This document shows positions 36,181 through 48,557 of a DNA stretch of 64,000 nucleotides, in pieces. The position numbers and the translations under genes are program-made. The stretch spans positions 63,246,201-63,310,200 of the forward strand of contig CM053140.1 in NCBI GenBank assembly GCA_028571685.1. The letters run 5' to 3'. The notes under the pieces were generated by a model, which saw only the letters and a list, made by a program, of their open reading frames with translations, had not been told where the DNA came from and made no database searches. The first letter of the stretch is position 1. Each line of letters begins with the position of its first letter. This DNA comes from Heterohyrax brucei (Eukaryota > Chordata > Mammalia > Hyracoidea > Procaviidae).

Positions 36181-36423
36181 GTGGCAGGGGTCTCTGCCTT
36201 CCTCTTCTAACGTCATCAGGGGGAAGGAGAATCAAGATCAACAGCCCAAGACTGATTGCTATGGAGCAGAAGTGAGATATACCTCACCTTACCAGACAGA
36301 CCCTTTTACCAATTCTTACACCAAATGCCCCTCTCACAACACTGTCTCCTTTTCTCCTGAGTTCAGTAATTCATTGCAGTATCCACACAGAACTCTCAGA
36401 TGTGCTTCATAGTTATGGGATTT

Positions 36424-36566
36424 ATTAGTTAGTTCTGACTCACAGCAACCCTATGAGACAAAGAAGAACTACCCCATAAAGTTTCCAAGGAGCAACTGGC
36501 ACATTCAGACTACCTACATTTGGGTTAGTAGCTGAGCTCTTAACCACTGCTCTAGTAAGGCTGCTG
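36424..36566 (-). repeat. AfroSINE, antisense
   Basis: Blocks TTCTGACTCACAGCAACCC, GTTTCCAAGGAGCAACTGGC, GGGTTAGTAGCTGAGCTC and TTAACCACTGCTCTAGTAAGG. Inserted in the ERVL relic. Confidence 0.9.
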
Positions 36567-36743
36567 TTAAGGAAATGACAGGTTACAATTCAGTACAGGA
36601 ACATTCAGGATACAGTTCTCTCATCAAGAGAGCCTCTTCTCAGTTGTGCCTGCAGTCAGGCCTCTCTCTGGCCCTTGGCCTCTGCCCTGTTCAGAAAGTG
36701 TTGGAAAGCTATTTTAGCTCTGCCCAGAGACACCCCACTTTTG

Positions 36744-36967
36744 CCAGGAAGTCTCAGCTCAAACGTTCTCAGCTCTAGCTCTGTGAGTCAGCAAATCTAG
36801 CTCCACCAAGTGCTCAGAGGCACCCTACTCTGCCAACAAACCATCTGCCTAGTGGCACTCAGCTTTCTTCTTCATGGGCCAAGCTGTCTGCTGCCCACCT
36901 TCTGGTTCTGCTGCCACCATTTCTCTGTCAGTGCTTCTTGCCATCTTTGATGTTACAGCTCTCTCTC
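36744..36967 (+). repeat. Left arm of 224-bp inverted repeat
   Basis: This arm equals the reverse complement of 37764-37987 at 223 of 224 positions with no indel (only AAACG against AAAGG differs). It lies inside longer MaLR-like internal DNA (about 36.6-37.0 kb), so it is probably the source copy. Confidence 0.95.
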
Positions 36968-37763
36968 CGACTCAAAGAGCTTCTCAGCACAGGGATCGTG
37001 GGTCCAAAAGATATGCTCCACTCCTGACTTTTTTTGGTGGTGGTGACATCCTCTGCTTCATCACTTAGATGGTTCATTTTAAACTTGGGATGGCAAAGCC
37101 GACATGTCCCTTTGTTAGGGTTCCATATACCTTATTTGCATAGTCTTACTCAATCATTGTGTGTGAGTCACAAAGCATATGGCTAGAAGGGCAATATTAA
37201 GTAATTCACTATACCTTATCCATAGTGAAGCATTCAGTTGATACTTAACACCCAGTAACAAGCCAAAATATGTTTCTCAAAAGGAGAGTAGTTATTTGTA
37301 GAGGATGGCAGGGCTATGCTCCAGAGTTGTAAGAATGCGTGCTGTGATTCACCAATAGGGACCCGCCACAGACTCTAAACAGCATCTCTGTTTGCCACTG
37401 ACACTTCAAGCACCATTTGATCAGCCAAATTATGCGGCCATAGTGGTGGAATAGCTTATACACCACAGCATGAATCTGAAGAGATCCAGGTGTCATAATT
37501 CTTTTTCAGTTTTGAGGGGCCAGATGCAGTAATTATTGTGCACTTCAGAAGGACTGTCTTGACATGCTCCATACCATTGGACCCCTAGAAATTTCACTGA
37601 GGTGGAATGTGTCACAATTTTTGTCAGGTTAATTTCCTACCCTGTAGCATGCAAATGTCTTCTTGCCAATAAATCTGGAGTCATTGATACTTCTTCCTTA
37701 CTAGGTCCAGTTAGCGTAACTGGACGATCCCTGTGCTGAGAAGCTCCTGGAGTCAGAGATCAT

Positions 37764-37987
37764 GAGAGAGAGCTGTAACATCAAAGATGGCAAGAAGCAC
37801 TGACAGAGAAATGGTGGCAGCAGAACCAGAAGGTGGGCAGCAGACAGCTTGGCCCATGAAGAAGAAAGCTGAGTGCCACTAGGCAGATGGTTTGTTGGCA
37901 GAGTAGGGTGCCTCTGAGCACTTGGTGGAGCTAGATTTGCTGACTCACAGAGCTAGAGCTGAGAACCTTTGAGCTGAGACTTCCTGG
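37764..37987 (-). repeat. Right arm of 224-bp inverted repeat
   Basis: Reverse-complement partner of 36744-36967, 796 bp away. Its left flank (37732-37763, CGATCCCTGTGCTGAGAAGC) also matches the reversed flank of the left arm but with several mismatches and an indel. It interrupts the ERVL pol sequence. Outward of 37987 no similarity remains. Confidence 0.95.
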
Positions 37988-38001
37988 ACCTATGTGATGT
38001 C

Positions 38002-38316
38002 TTATGGAGGGGAAAAGTGATCAGGGTCCCTGTGCATTAAATTATGACATAGGGCTTGAGAGTTAATATACCTCTGAGGCAGGACAGTGGAAGTGTATTG
38101 CTGTCCTTGCCGGCAGAAGGCAGACTGCTCCTGGTGACCATTCAAAATCAAGAAAAGTTCACTGGCCAGAACAATATCAGCATACCAGGTACCAGATGTA
38201 TTAATTTGCTCAAGCAGTGAAACCACATCTGGAACAGCAGCTGCAACTGAATTCTTCACCTGGTTACATTTATGATAATCCACTACTGTTCTCCAAGATC
38301 CATCTGTTTTTTGCAC
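38002..38316 (-). pseudogene. ERVL reverse transcriptase relic
   Basis: 105 residues of retroviral reverse transcriptase: DGSWRTVVDYHKCNQV at the fingers, then VPDVVSLLEQINTSGTWYAD. The first catalytic Asp position is present in YADIVLASELF. The FCRQGQQYTSTVLPQRYINS block is the usual palm sequence. The later catalytic YXDD box is not in this frame. The style of VSLLEQINTSGTWYA fits ERVL rather than class I retroviruses. Several replaced residues (Arg for Gly before YINS) and a lost downstream frame show it is dead. Confidence 0.85.
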
Positions 38317-38950
38317 AGGCCAAATAGATGAGTTGAATTAGAATGTGTTGGGAATCACATCTCTGCAACGTAAGTCCTTGATGGTGGTATTAACCTCTGT
38401 AGTCCTTCCGGGAATGTGGTATTGCTTCTTGTTTACAATTTTCCCAGGTAGGGGCAGTTCTGATGGCTTCCACTTTGCATTTCCTGCCATAATAGCCTGT
38501 ATTCTGTATACCAGGGATCTGATGTGGGGGTTCTATCGGTTGCTGAATATGTATGTTCCAGTCATGCATTCTGAACTAGGGAAATCACTACAAGATGGTT
38601 TTGGGGACTCACTGGACCCACTGTGAGAGAGACCTGGACTAAGACTCCATTATTAACCCAGTCTCCATATGCCCTCACTCTGACTATTGGGCCACAGTGA
38701 CATCTGAGTCTCTTGGAATTAGTGTCATTTCAGAGCCAGTGTACAGTAATCCCTGAAAAGTCTAATCATCTCTTTTACCAATTAGATGAGTCACTCTCAT
38801 AAATTGCCATAGATTCCTTTAGAGGAAAGGCTATTTTTCCTCCTAAAGTCTAAGTTTCTGGCAGTATAGTGAGGTCCTTCCTCAAGAGAACCAGACCTTC
38901 CCTTTGTTCAAGGAATTGTGTGAACTGATTTGAGAGGTCATGACTCTATT

Positions 38951-39116
38951 CAGGAAACGCTGGTGGCATAGTGTTTAAATGCCAAGTCTGCTAACCAAAA
39001 GGTTGGCAGTTCATATCCACCAGGTGCTCCTTCGAAACTGTGGAGCAGTTCTGCCATGTCCTGTATTGTTGCTATGAGTTGGCATCAGCTTGACAACAGT
39101 GGATTTGGTTTTGGTT
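38951..39116 (+). repeat. AfroSINE, sense, with TSD
   Basis: Complete copy, AGGAAACGCTGGTGGCATAG to GTGGATTTGGTTTTGG. TGACTCTATT (38941-38950) and TGACTCTGTT (39117-39126) form a 9/10 target duplication. Confidence 0.92.
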
Positions 39117-39577
39117 TGACTCTGTTCTGGTGATTTAAGTTAACGCTGCTCTTTACTTGACCTAGAAACCCTTCTGTTTGTACAGATCAAGTAAATATTT
39201 AGTAGATTTCCCATCTGTTTCACTCTTAGCAACACCATGACTAATTAGCCAACAGTGTAAGTCCCTATGAGTCATGCTCTTCTGATTGCTACTTTGACTC
39301 TGTGGTCCATTACAATAGCAATGCCCACCTTTGCTAGTTGAGTGCTGCTGCTTGGCCCCTACCGCCACTGGGTCCATTCAGCCTCACTGTTGTTAGTGTT
39401 ATTTCAGTTAGGGCAGTTTCTACTGTCAGATATGACTTACATAAAATAGCAATCACATTATTTCTTCAAGGATGCCAGGGATCCCTTCACAAATTTGTTC
39501 CTCACCATTATGGTAAAAAGTGTGTCCTCTGAGCATTTCTTGTGGGGGTCTGTGCATGTAACCTGATAAATCCACTA

Positions 39578-40093
39578 TGTCTTAGTTTTCTGTTGCTGCT
39601 GTAACAGAAATACCACAGTGACTGGCTTCAACAAACGCAAGTTTATTCTCTCACAGTCTAATAAGCTAGACATTCAAATTCATGTTGTCAGCTGCAGAGG
39701 AAGGCTTTCTCTCTGTCAACTCTAGAGAAAGGTCCTTGTCCTCAGGTATCCCCTGGACTAGGAACTTCTTAGGGGAGAGAACCTGGGTCCAAAGATCACT
39801 TTCTCTTTTCCCTTGTTTCTTGGTTGTATGAAGTTCCCCTGTCTCTTTGCTCACACTTCTCTCTTTTATGTCTACAAAGAGATTCACTTAAGACACAGTT
39901 TAATCTTATAGATTAAGTCTTTGCTCATTAATGTAACTATCTCTAATCCTGCCACATTAACCTCATAGAGTAAGATTCACAACACATGGGAATGTCTCAT
40001 GATGACAGAATGCTAGATAAACACACAATACTAGGAATCATGGATTAGCTAAATTGACAAATATTTTCAGGGAACACAGTTCAACCCATGACA
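39578..40093 (-). mobile_element. Solo MaLR-like LTR, antisense
   Basis: A 516-bp LTR, plus strand TGTCTTAGTTTTCTGTTGC to TTCAACCCATGACA, with CACTA at 39573-39577 and CACTC at 40094-40098 as a 4/5 duplication. It shares CAGAAATACCACAG with 6632-7130 but is more diverged. Confidence 0.85.
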
Positions 40094-41189
40094 CACTCGA
40101 ACATAGCAGTTTCCTTAAGCCTGTGGATTCCTCCTTCTGCAGTATACCAAAGCAGGTCTGGTACTTCAACTTGATTTAGTGTAGGCTACCACCTAACCAT
40201 GTTTCAGCAAACCACCCAAACTTCTAGATCCTTTCCTAACCTCCTAAGCTGAAACACTGAAAGAAGAATCTGTGCTTGGTGGCCCATATCAGTAAACTCA
40301 GACTTTATGTTCCTGGCACTGATATTCCACATTTTTAATAGCCATTTCCACACACATTTCCCTTATTTCCATTTGTACATACTAGAAAAGTCAATCAGTT
40401 TTTCTGAAGGGTAGCACACCTCCTCCTGCTGTGACTTAGATCTAGTTATAGGTCTAGAAGCAAAAACAAGTGGTGAGGGTGGGTCCTGGAAACATTCAGC
40501 AGTGTTTTGTAAAACATCTGCCTCAGGTGATGCCCAGGCAGTGTCTCAGACAAAGACCTTTCAGACACAGCTGGGTGAGTCTTATCAGATGGAAGGTTGA
40601 GGAAGGGTGATGGTGTGACTGGGGAGGAGTGGTGGCTTAGTAGACAAAGATGGAGTTTTCTCTCCAGATGGAGGTAAGAAGGCTGGTTCTATTGGCAGGA
40701 GTGAGTCAGTGAGATTTAGGGGCTCAGTTTCCTCAGCTTCCTGATATCTGCATATAGATCCCTATTCTAAGTTTTAGAATCTCTTTTCATTCAGCGCCCT
40801 CACTGTTAACATTAGTTACCATTTGAGCTTGGGAATTCAGTTGACATTGTAATATAGTCAGCCTTATAATAACACTCTGGGTTTTGTTTTCAGCAGTGAT
40901 CAACTCTGTTACTACAAAAAATACAGCTTTCATTTGGGGCACAAGTGATAACTTTCAGGTCTTTAATGCACTGCCTGAGCTCTGACTCTGAAGTCCTGAA
41001 CATGTCTCTTTCTTTCACTTTGTCTAGTGTAAGTAGGATCTACCAGCCAGCTTTCTGTATACTTCTCCTTTTGACACAATTGTAGAAAAGTTTCAAACAT
41101 GCAATCACCCAGATCGTTGTTTCTCATCAGTACTTGATCTCTTGGTGGTGATATTGTGTGTGTTAATATTGCCACATTATGCCATGGAT
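40094..41189 (-). other. Possible gag-side remnant of the ERVL, uncertain
   Basis: The reverse strand at 40963-41190 gives a stretch resembling nothing I can name, but its position upstream of the RT relic fits retroviral gag/5' internal DNA. No zinc knuckle or capsid motif is readable. It could equally be unique intron. Confidence 0.3.
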
Positions 41190-41770
41190 GTCTTAGGCCG
41201 GGTTTTCTAGAGAAGCAAAACCAGTAAAGCGTGGGTGTAGATGTGGATGTGGGTACATGCGTGCGTGCGTGCATGTATGTATGTGTGTATATGTGTGTTT
41301 AGAGATTGCAGAGATTTATGTTAAGAAAACTGCTCATGTGGTTGTAGAGGCTAGAAAGTCCCAAGTTTATGGGTTCAGGCTTCAGACTCAGGCTTCTGTT
41401 GTAGCTGTCAGAGCTGATAAACCTAAGGTCAGCAGATCAGACAGCAAACTGCTGGTTCACAAGGTGTGATGGCTAATGAATCCCTAGATCAGCAGCCAGT
41501 GTGGCAGACTGCTGGTCAAGATGAACCAAAGGTCAAATGATGATAAGCTAGATGCAGGATTCAGAGCAAGCAGGCTTTGCCAAAACATTTGTATGTATTT
41601 ACAGGTTGCAGGCCACATCTCCAAAATCAACTGATTGGCTGTTTATACCAAATCATAAAATGGGAACTACATTATTATTTAACTCCTAAGCTACATCATA
41701 ACTTCCAAACCAGTGAAAAGCACAGCCCAGCCAAGTTGACATCCAGCCTTAACTATCACAGCCATATACT
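41190..41770 (-). mobile_element. LTR-like element with microsatellite, antisense
   Basis: The pattern GTTTTCTAGAGAAGCAAAACCAGT, GAGATTTATGTTAAG, GCTCATGTGGTTGTAGAGGC, AACTGATTGGCTGTTTATACC and CCCAGCCAAGTTGACATCC is the reverse of an old LTR family of ERVL-MaLR appearance. A GTGC/TGTA/TG-rich microsatellite lies at about 41255-41302. Confidence 0.65.
41255..41302. repeat. TG-rich microsatellite
   Basis: Reads ATGCGTGCGTGCGTGCATG then TATGTATGTGTGTATATGTG; a mixed GTGC, TATG and TG tract, likely length-variable. Confidence 0.85.
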
Positions 41771-41908
41771 TAGAGATCAGTAAAGCCCCTCATACATTGT
41801 AGGAACTTAATAAATGTTGTATGTACATAGTATTGGGACCAGTGCTTGTTTTCTTTTTGCCTGAAAGCACACGGTAGTTGACTGACTGAGCTGCTCCCTA
41901 ACTAGTAA

Positions 41909-42013
<105 letters not shown>

Positions 42014-42121
42014 TGAGTGGGTGATTAGAAGGAGGACGAAAAGGGTAGAATTTGCGGTAGGTGGAATGTGGTGGGGAGTTGGGATTGTAACTGTCATTTA
42101 ATTTCAGAAGGGGAAGGAGAA

Positions 42122-42293
42122 GCAATACCCAAACCACCAAACCCACTGTTGAGTCAATTCCAACCCATGGAAACCCTATAGGGCAGAGTAGAACCTACAC
42201 CATACAGTTTCTGAGGAGCACCTGGTAAATTCAAACTGCCAGTCTCTTAGTTAGCAACCATAGCCCTTAACCACTATACCACCAAGGTTTCCA
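42122..42293 (-). repeat. AfroSINE, antisense
   Basis: Reverse-strand copy with CCAAACCCACTGTTGAGTC, GGCAGAGTAGAACC and CTTAACCACTATACCACCAAGG. Located in the last intron of S100PBP. Confidence 0.92.
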
Positions 42294-42489
42294 TAGTATA
42301 AAGGAATAAGAACTGTAGTAAAATTCAGGAAACCTGGATTATAGGACTAGCATTGCAATTTTTAACTAGCTATGCAATTTTGATTGGCCCTCACAACACT
42401 AAAATGAAGATGTTGGACTAATGTCAAAGAACTTGCTGGTTTTGAAATCTTCTGCATTCTTAAAGCAGTCTAGTTTTCTACATTTAATT

Positions 42490-42960
42490 AGTTACCTTAA
42501 TCCAGTGACTGAGAAACTTTGGAGTCATCCTTGACTCCTTTTTCTCGCACCTCACATTTAGTCTGTCAGCAAAATCAGATAGACTCTACATATCAGAATA
42601 TACAGAACCTGGTCATTTATCATCATTTTCACTTGGATATTGCATAGTCTTGTAAATAGTCTTCCTGCTTCCGTTCTCAACTCAGCAGACAGAGAAATTC
42701 TTTTAAAGCATAAGTCACAGTACTCCTTCACTAAGAAATTTTCAGTGACTTCCTGTCTGACATCTTCTACCTTCATGATTTCCCTACAAGGGCCTACATG
42801 CATGGCCTTGACTGTCAGGTAGCTCACCTACCTTACCTCAGTGCTCTTAGCGTTGTCCTTTATGCTGTATTCTCACTGGCTTCTTTGCTGTTTTTCAAAC
42901 ATACTCCTTTGCTGTTTTTCAGGCATACTCCTACCTCAGAGTTTTTATGCTGGGTGTTTC
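42490..42960 (+). repeat. L2 LINE relic, sense
   Basis: Phrases GAGTCATCCTTGACTCC, CTTTTAAAGCATAAGTCACAG, CAAGGGCCTACATGCATGGCC and TTTGCTGTTTTTCA are L2 3' region patterns. A 27-bp stretch containing TTTGCTGTTTTTCA is duplicated near 42885-42930. Confidence 0.72.
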
Positions 42961-42989
42961 CTCTATAATTGCCAAAATGAAAGTACTTC

Positions 42990-43195
42990 TCAGAAAGGCA
43001 ATGTAATGTAAATCCTGGGATCAAGTATGAATTCAAGTCCAAGCCCCTCTACTTATCTCATATATGGGCAAGCTCTTTAATCTGTGTCTCAGTTTCCTTA
43101 TCTGTACAAGAAGTTGAGAGTACTTTCCTGGAGGTTTGTCACTAGCAGTAAATGAGATGAGCTCTGTAAAGAGTACAGCAAGTACTTGCATATGA
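42990..43195 (+). repeat. MIR SINE, sense
   Basis: Contains TGAATTCAAGTCCAAGCCCC, GGGCAAGCTCTTTAATCTG and CTCAGTTTCCTTATCTGTAC, the MIR core. Confidence 0.8.
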
Positions 43196-43204
43196 GGTTA
43201 GATA

Positions 43205-43390
43205 AATATCAGGTACTGCTCCTTAATAATCACCTGGGAGATTTCTAAAAATATGCATATCCACACCCTGATTCTGGGGGTTCTAAATCATTAAGTTTGG
43301 GAGGAGGGAAGGTCCAAGAATCCATGTCTTTAAAAAGCTTCCCCTCAAAACTGTAGTCCTTAGATGCACTGATAATCCAGAACTGCAACC
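43205..43390. repeat. MER5-like hAT transposon relic
   Basis: AATCACCTGGGAGATTTCTAAAAAT, GATTCTGGGGGTTCTAAAT and TTTAAAAAGCTTCCCC make the palindromic MER5-type pattern. Confidence 0.7.
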
Positions 43391-44311
43391 ATTCCTGAAC
43401 CCTACTCTTCAGATAAAGATTAGATAGGCCTGTAAAACAAAAATAATAGACGTGAGGAACATGCTTCTTAGTTCAGGCAGATATAGGAGACAGGTGTCCA
43501 AAAGTGTGATGAGAATGCAGGAAGGGACAGGAATTGGTCCCATGGGAATAGGGAACCCTGGGTAGAAAAGGGGAGTGTGTTGTCACATTGTGGGGCTTGC
43601 AGTGAATGTCACAAAATAACATGGGTATAATTTTTTGAGTAAGAAAGTAACTTGAGCTGTAAATTTTTACCTAAAGCACAATTTAAAAAACAACTCCAGG
43701 AATAGCTGGAGTTGAGAAGGGGATCAGGTTATCTCAGAGGGTCCTACATAGATGACCAGCCCAGCATGTGACTAAAGAACACTCTCAAGAAACTTTTCTT
43801 TGAAGCTGTGCTATTAATTGTTGAGTCTTTAAACTTGTAGTGTGATACTCACGTGATGACTTACCTTCTCTGGGAATTTTATTCTAATTTTAACTGCTGT
43901 GTCCTAAGCAACCTTGAGCTGTGTCAGACAGTGAGGTCCTGTTGAAGGTGCAGGTCTAATGCAAGAAATGAAATAGAGATCCTGCTCTAAATGTTTTTCT
44001 TGTGGGGATATTTTTCAAGTATAATGTTTTTTAAGTATAAACATTATTATACATTATAATTATACCCTAGACTTACTTAGAACATTTGTCTATATGGCAC
44101 ATAACACCATATTACCTTTATGGGAATTTGGTGGCTTTGGGATTTGGAAGGAAATAGCCCTTATAATGTGGCTTTCACATAAATAAATGGTATAAAATTT
44201 CTAAGATGGTAAGAATTGAAGTTAAAAATTAATATCAGATTTCCAGAAATAAAGATATTCTTAAAATAGACATGCAGGCCTTTCCTGTGTGGAGGCAGCT
44301 TTTCCATCTGA

Positions 44312-44491
<180 letters not shown>

Positions 44492-44703
44492 AGGTCCATT
44501 CCCACGGTCGTTCACAGAGCAGCATCTCATTTTTCTTTTGCTGTTTTGTGCTTTGTAGATTTTGAATTTTATTTTTCACAAGATTGTTATTTAAAGAACT
44601 TTTCACCTTTCTGACATAATTGCTGACTTGAATTTTTTTGTATACACTCCCTCCTGTTTTGTTTTTTTAAGCAGTGTTGATAGAGTTTTTATTTTTTATT
44701 TAA

Positions 44704-44709
44704 ATTAAA
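44704..44709 (+). terminator. S100PBP: S100PBP possible proximal poly(A) signal
   Basis: ATTAAA with GGTGGTGTCC directly downstream; it would give a 3' UTR of about 230 nt. Confidence 0.4.
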
Positions 44710-46748
44710 GGTGGTGTCCTCCTGAAAGCTAGCACCAAGCCAAAACACTTGAGCTCAAGCAAAACACCCACCTCTGTGTAGATGTGAAACCTACACTGGT
44801 ACCCAAAAGAAATCATCATCAGTCACCTGCAAGGAAGAGATTCTTTATTAGGCCATAAGCCAGTGTTAATTATTGCTCATGATCTGGGAACTAATAGCTC
44901 ATTTTTCATAACCCTTCTTTTTCGTTTGAATCTATGAATGCCTGTCAGTATTGAAAGTCAGCTGGAAGAGGGCAAAAAGTTGATTGAAAGGACAAATTAA
45001 AAGTGGTAGATCCTTTCCTCTCCTTTCTGCACCTCCTAGCGGCTGTGTTTATTTTTCATCCTTCATTAAACTCACTTTGCACAATAGTGTTTACAGATCT
45101 TATACATCGTAACTGTGACAGAAAACTGCTGACTAACCTTTGTTGAATACCTCTGGTGTTGTGATTCAGCTCGTCTCTTCTGCCCTTCTTAAAGAGCTTT
45201 CTTTTTTCCCTCGTTGACCACCACACTTCTGTATCGTCTAAGACATGGAATGCCTCTTCAAAAAGCCAGTGCCAGTGAGTTGTCAGTCGTCTTCAGTTTG
45301 CTCTGCTGAGCCCACCTTCAAGTGTGGCTTAATAGGTCAGTCGGTGAGAGACATTGGAGAGGCACTCTTATTTTGAAAATTGTCATCTCCACATTTGGTC
45401 AAGTCCTTGATGCAGTTTCACATAACTGCTAAAGAAGGTCTAGTAAGATACTTGCCTGTGCACAAAAGCTTGACCTGATCTTAAAAGTTTGCTATTCTAA
45501 CTGAAGTTGACAGTCTTTGGGCACCATCTTAATGGGTGTCTTAGGGCACTCATTCCAGAAAGCTCTAGACATCTTTTCGGTAATGTTGTGGCCTGGTCTT
45601 AGTGCTGTTGTTCACTCTGTGAATGTTGTACATAGTTGCTGTAGTGCACATTCTGATACTGGGCTAGCTGCCTCTGTCGTCTTGTCAATGGTCTTCGTAT
45701 GTGAGTAACTCTCCTGAAACACCCTACCCTCTTAGGGAGAAGCTTGGTCATTCAGGCCACCAATAAAACTGACAGATGAATGTCCCTAAGAAGTGTTTAC
45801 TGTTTTTATCTAAGTGAGGATTCTCTTTTCTTGGACATCTGGTTTGGATTCTGGGACCAAAACACAAAGGAAAAGCCCCATTTGGGGCAAGAGTCAAAAT
45901 TGATTATTTCAGTGGGCATTTACTGCATCAGTCTGCCCAAATTAGTATGATGGAGTGAGACATTCCAAACCTTCATGGACCACAGCCTAGTTAAAATTAA
46001 ATGTGGCTGGAATAGCTGGCTTTGGCAGCTGTCTAGTAGTCCATTTGTTAGTCTGAGGAGATGCCCTCAGATAACTCCGGGAGTGAAGGGACAGCCATTT
46101 GTTTAGGTGCAAGTCGGAGGCTCACATTCCTGCCCTGCGGGTACAGGATGGATTAGGACCACATGTGAAATGGGAGCTTCATCTTTGCCAAATCAAATGA
46201 GTGACAGGTTAACTAGAAAAATGTGACAGTCACATTTCTTCTCTGCTCAAATCTGTTTTTCTAAAGCTTTAGCAGCTTAATTAAATCTGCTGGACAGGGA
46301 GAGGAGAGAGCTGTTCTATAGTGGTTAACATGGTAGTCTTGAAGAAGAAACATAGCCAAAGAAAACTATTTGAGATGTTCACGTTAAAGGTGAAAATGGG
46401 TAGAATTGAGAGTTTCAAGCTCTTTTCAAAGCTGCGTCTCTCTCTTGTTTGGTGTTGTGTATTTTTTGTTTAAATAGGGTTATATGCATTTAACTGCCTA
46501 GCTTTATCCATGATGACAGTCACCACAGGGGTCTTGACAGAGCAGAGTAAAAATGTGCTGTTGACAGAGCTTACTTTTAAGTGAGGAACCTGAAATAACC
46601 TGTAGTTTTGCATCTAAGGCAGGCTTTGATTTACGTGAGGTGGTGTTGGCATCAATTATGATACTGAAGTTTGGTGCCTCCTCTTTATCATGGTTTCTTC
46701 CCCCCTCAACCCCTCTTGTAGCAGTTGTGTTTAATGTCATTAAAAAGA

Positions 46749-46754
46749 AATAAA
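46749..46754 (+). terminator. S100PBP: S100PBP distal poly(A) signal
   Basis: AATAAA followed within 40 bases by GTGGCATATGTACTGTGG and CTGTTG, a downstream GU-rich element. Confidence 0.6.
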
Positions 46755-47407
46755 AGTTCTTTTCAGTGGCATATGTACTGTGGCCATCTGTTGCGGGCTT
46801 TAAGAAAGGGATCTGCTTTCCTCCTTTGCATAGGTAGATGAATGGGTATGGGGGGGGTGGCAGTTAGTAAAATGTGGCACTGGGAAGCTGAGGGTGCTTG
46901 CTCCCTTTTCTTTGAGGGTAAATTACAGTGTTGAGAAAGGTGTTCCAGCAGTTAAGAAATGTTGGAATTGATTGGGATTTGCAGCTACGTATGGTGCATG
47001 TCAGGCGCCTGACACAGGGAGAGCCTGAAATATCACCGTGCTGCTGTTTTTGCAGTGGGGGCAGGTGGCTCAGCCCAGATCAGGCAGGCACTTCCTTGCG
47101 TTCCTTCCGATGGCTGCATGGTGTGGAGCTGACCTCCTGTCTCTGGCTCTCCAGAGCTAGCACTGAGGAAGCTGAGCCATCCTGGGGCATTTCCCCTCTG
47201 AAGGGCATGTGAGACACCAGCACCGATAGTACACAGCTGGTTGTTTTGACTGTTTCTCCAGAAACTGACTGCTCCTAGATCCCTGTGGGTAAATGAGTGG
47301 CCTGAGTTAAAGGCTGGGTTGGGTGAGTGTGGGTAGATGTGAGAGACAGCAAGTCCCTTAAATCCCTTGTGTGGACCTACGCTTCTTAGACTTAGTCCTA
47401 GGAGCAA

Positions 47408-47558
47408 ACCCCAAATCAGTTGCTGTCAGGTTGATTTCAACTCATAGTCACCCTATAGGACACAATAGTACTGTCCCAAAGGGTTTCCAGTGAGCATCTG
47501 GTGGCTTCGAGCTGGTCAGCAGCTGAGCTCTTTACCACTGCACCACTAGGGCTCCAAG
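47408..47558 (-). repeat. AfroSINE, antisense
   Basis: CCCCAAATCAGTTGCTGTC, ACTCATAGTCACCCTATAGG, GGTTTCCAGTGAGCATCTGG and CTTTACCACTGCACCACTAGG are the reversed SINE blocks. Confidence 0.9.
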
Positions 47559-48557
47559 GGGAAGGCATTAGTAACTTGTCACCGATGTTAGCCAGTGCTT
47601 TAAGATTTTCAGTTTGTGCTGAGAAAATAATAGCAAAACATTTGGACATGATCTCTAGCCTGCTGTACTATAAGCTTTGTTTAGAAAATAGGTTTTACAG
47701 TCTAGGCCAAAGGCTCAGACTTGCTAAGTACTCAGCTGTTTCACGGTGCACGTTTCACCTGTGCATGTCTGTGTGTGCCTGTCAGGTGCAGGTGGTCGTT
47801 AGTGCAGTCACTGCCTGTGGCCTTGTTGGCCATGCGTTTCTCCTGTAAGCATCAGTGGTTTCGGAGACCAGGCCAAATTCGTGAGGTTCTAGTGTCCTTT
47901 ACTCTGTTCGCTTTATGTTATGGGTAAGTGAAGAGTGAAGGAGAAATGGACCCCTCTAAGAGAACGGACTGATTCTCTAACCGGTCTGTTCTGAGAGCTT
48001 TTTTAGGAGGAGTAAAACCCAACCACCTAAAAACTAAAAAGCAGAGCTCCTTGCTTTTCTTAGTGTCGTCCTGGTTTTCTGAGAGAACACAGAATGATTC
48101 CTAAGCCGACTCCAGGCTGTGCTTGCTTTGTATGCCAGAGCACCTGTCAGGAAAAAAATTTCCACTTGTCACAGGAAGTATTAGCTGGTCAGTGGTGGGA
48201 TCCACTCCACCTGTTCTCCCCCATGACAACTGTAATATACCACAGACAGAATATCTGACCCTCCCCAGCACCTGTGGAGAAGGGGTTGGAATGTAACCTT
48301 CTGGATAACCTTTCAAGTCCAAGCGACAGTCTTAAAATGTTGTATTACTAAGGAATTATCTGTATACAGAGACCTTCAATTCAGCTTCAAACATTTGAAG
48401 ATTTCCCATTTATAGAAACAATTTGTTCTTGAAGGCAATTTAAAATGAATGTGGCATTTATCTGATTATGCCCCCATATTATGCCACAGTGAGGTAAATC
48501 TACAGGCAGGATCCAGTGCTCCCAGAGCTTTCACCAAGTGTACTGCCACATTCTCCT

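Larger units (their letters stand above)
35441..39577 (-). mobile_element. ERVL-type retrovirus relic (pol), antisense
   Basis: Reverse-strand pol sequence. RT is recognisable at 38002-38316. RNase H-like sequence (plus strand GGCCACAGCCCATGAATCAGTGTA, where the minus strand reads TDSWAVANG-like) lies at 35580-36180. The order RT then RNase H toward lower coordinates fits a minus-strand provirus. Later insertions include AfroSINEs (36424-36566 and 38951-39116) and MaLR-like internal DNA at about 36.6-37.0 kb. Everything is broken by stops; no complete frame remains. Confidence 0.8.
44492..46775 (+). other. S100PBP: S100PBP 3' UTR (probable extent)
   Basis: No intron or gene is seen between the stop and about 46.78 kb. 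Three poly(A) signals can be read: ATTAAA at 44704-44709 followed by GGTGGTGTCC, AATAAA at 45762-45767, and AATAAA at 46749-46754 followed by a TG-rich tract. The last fits best as the distal site. Little repeat sequence is present, in contrast to the intron. Confidence 0.65.
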
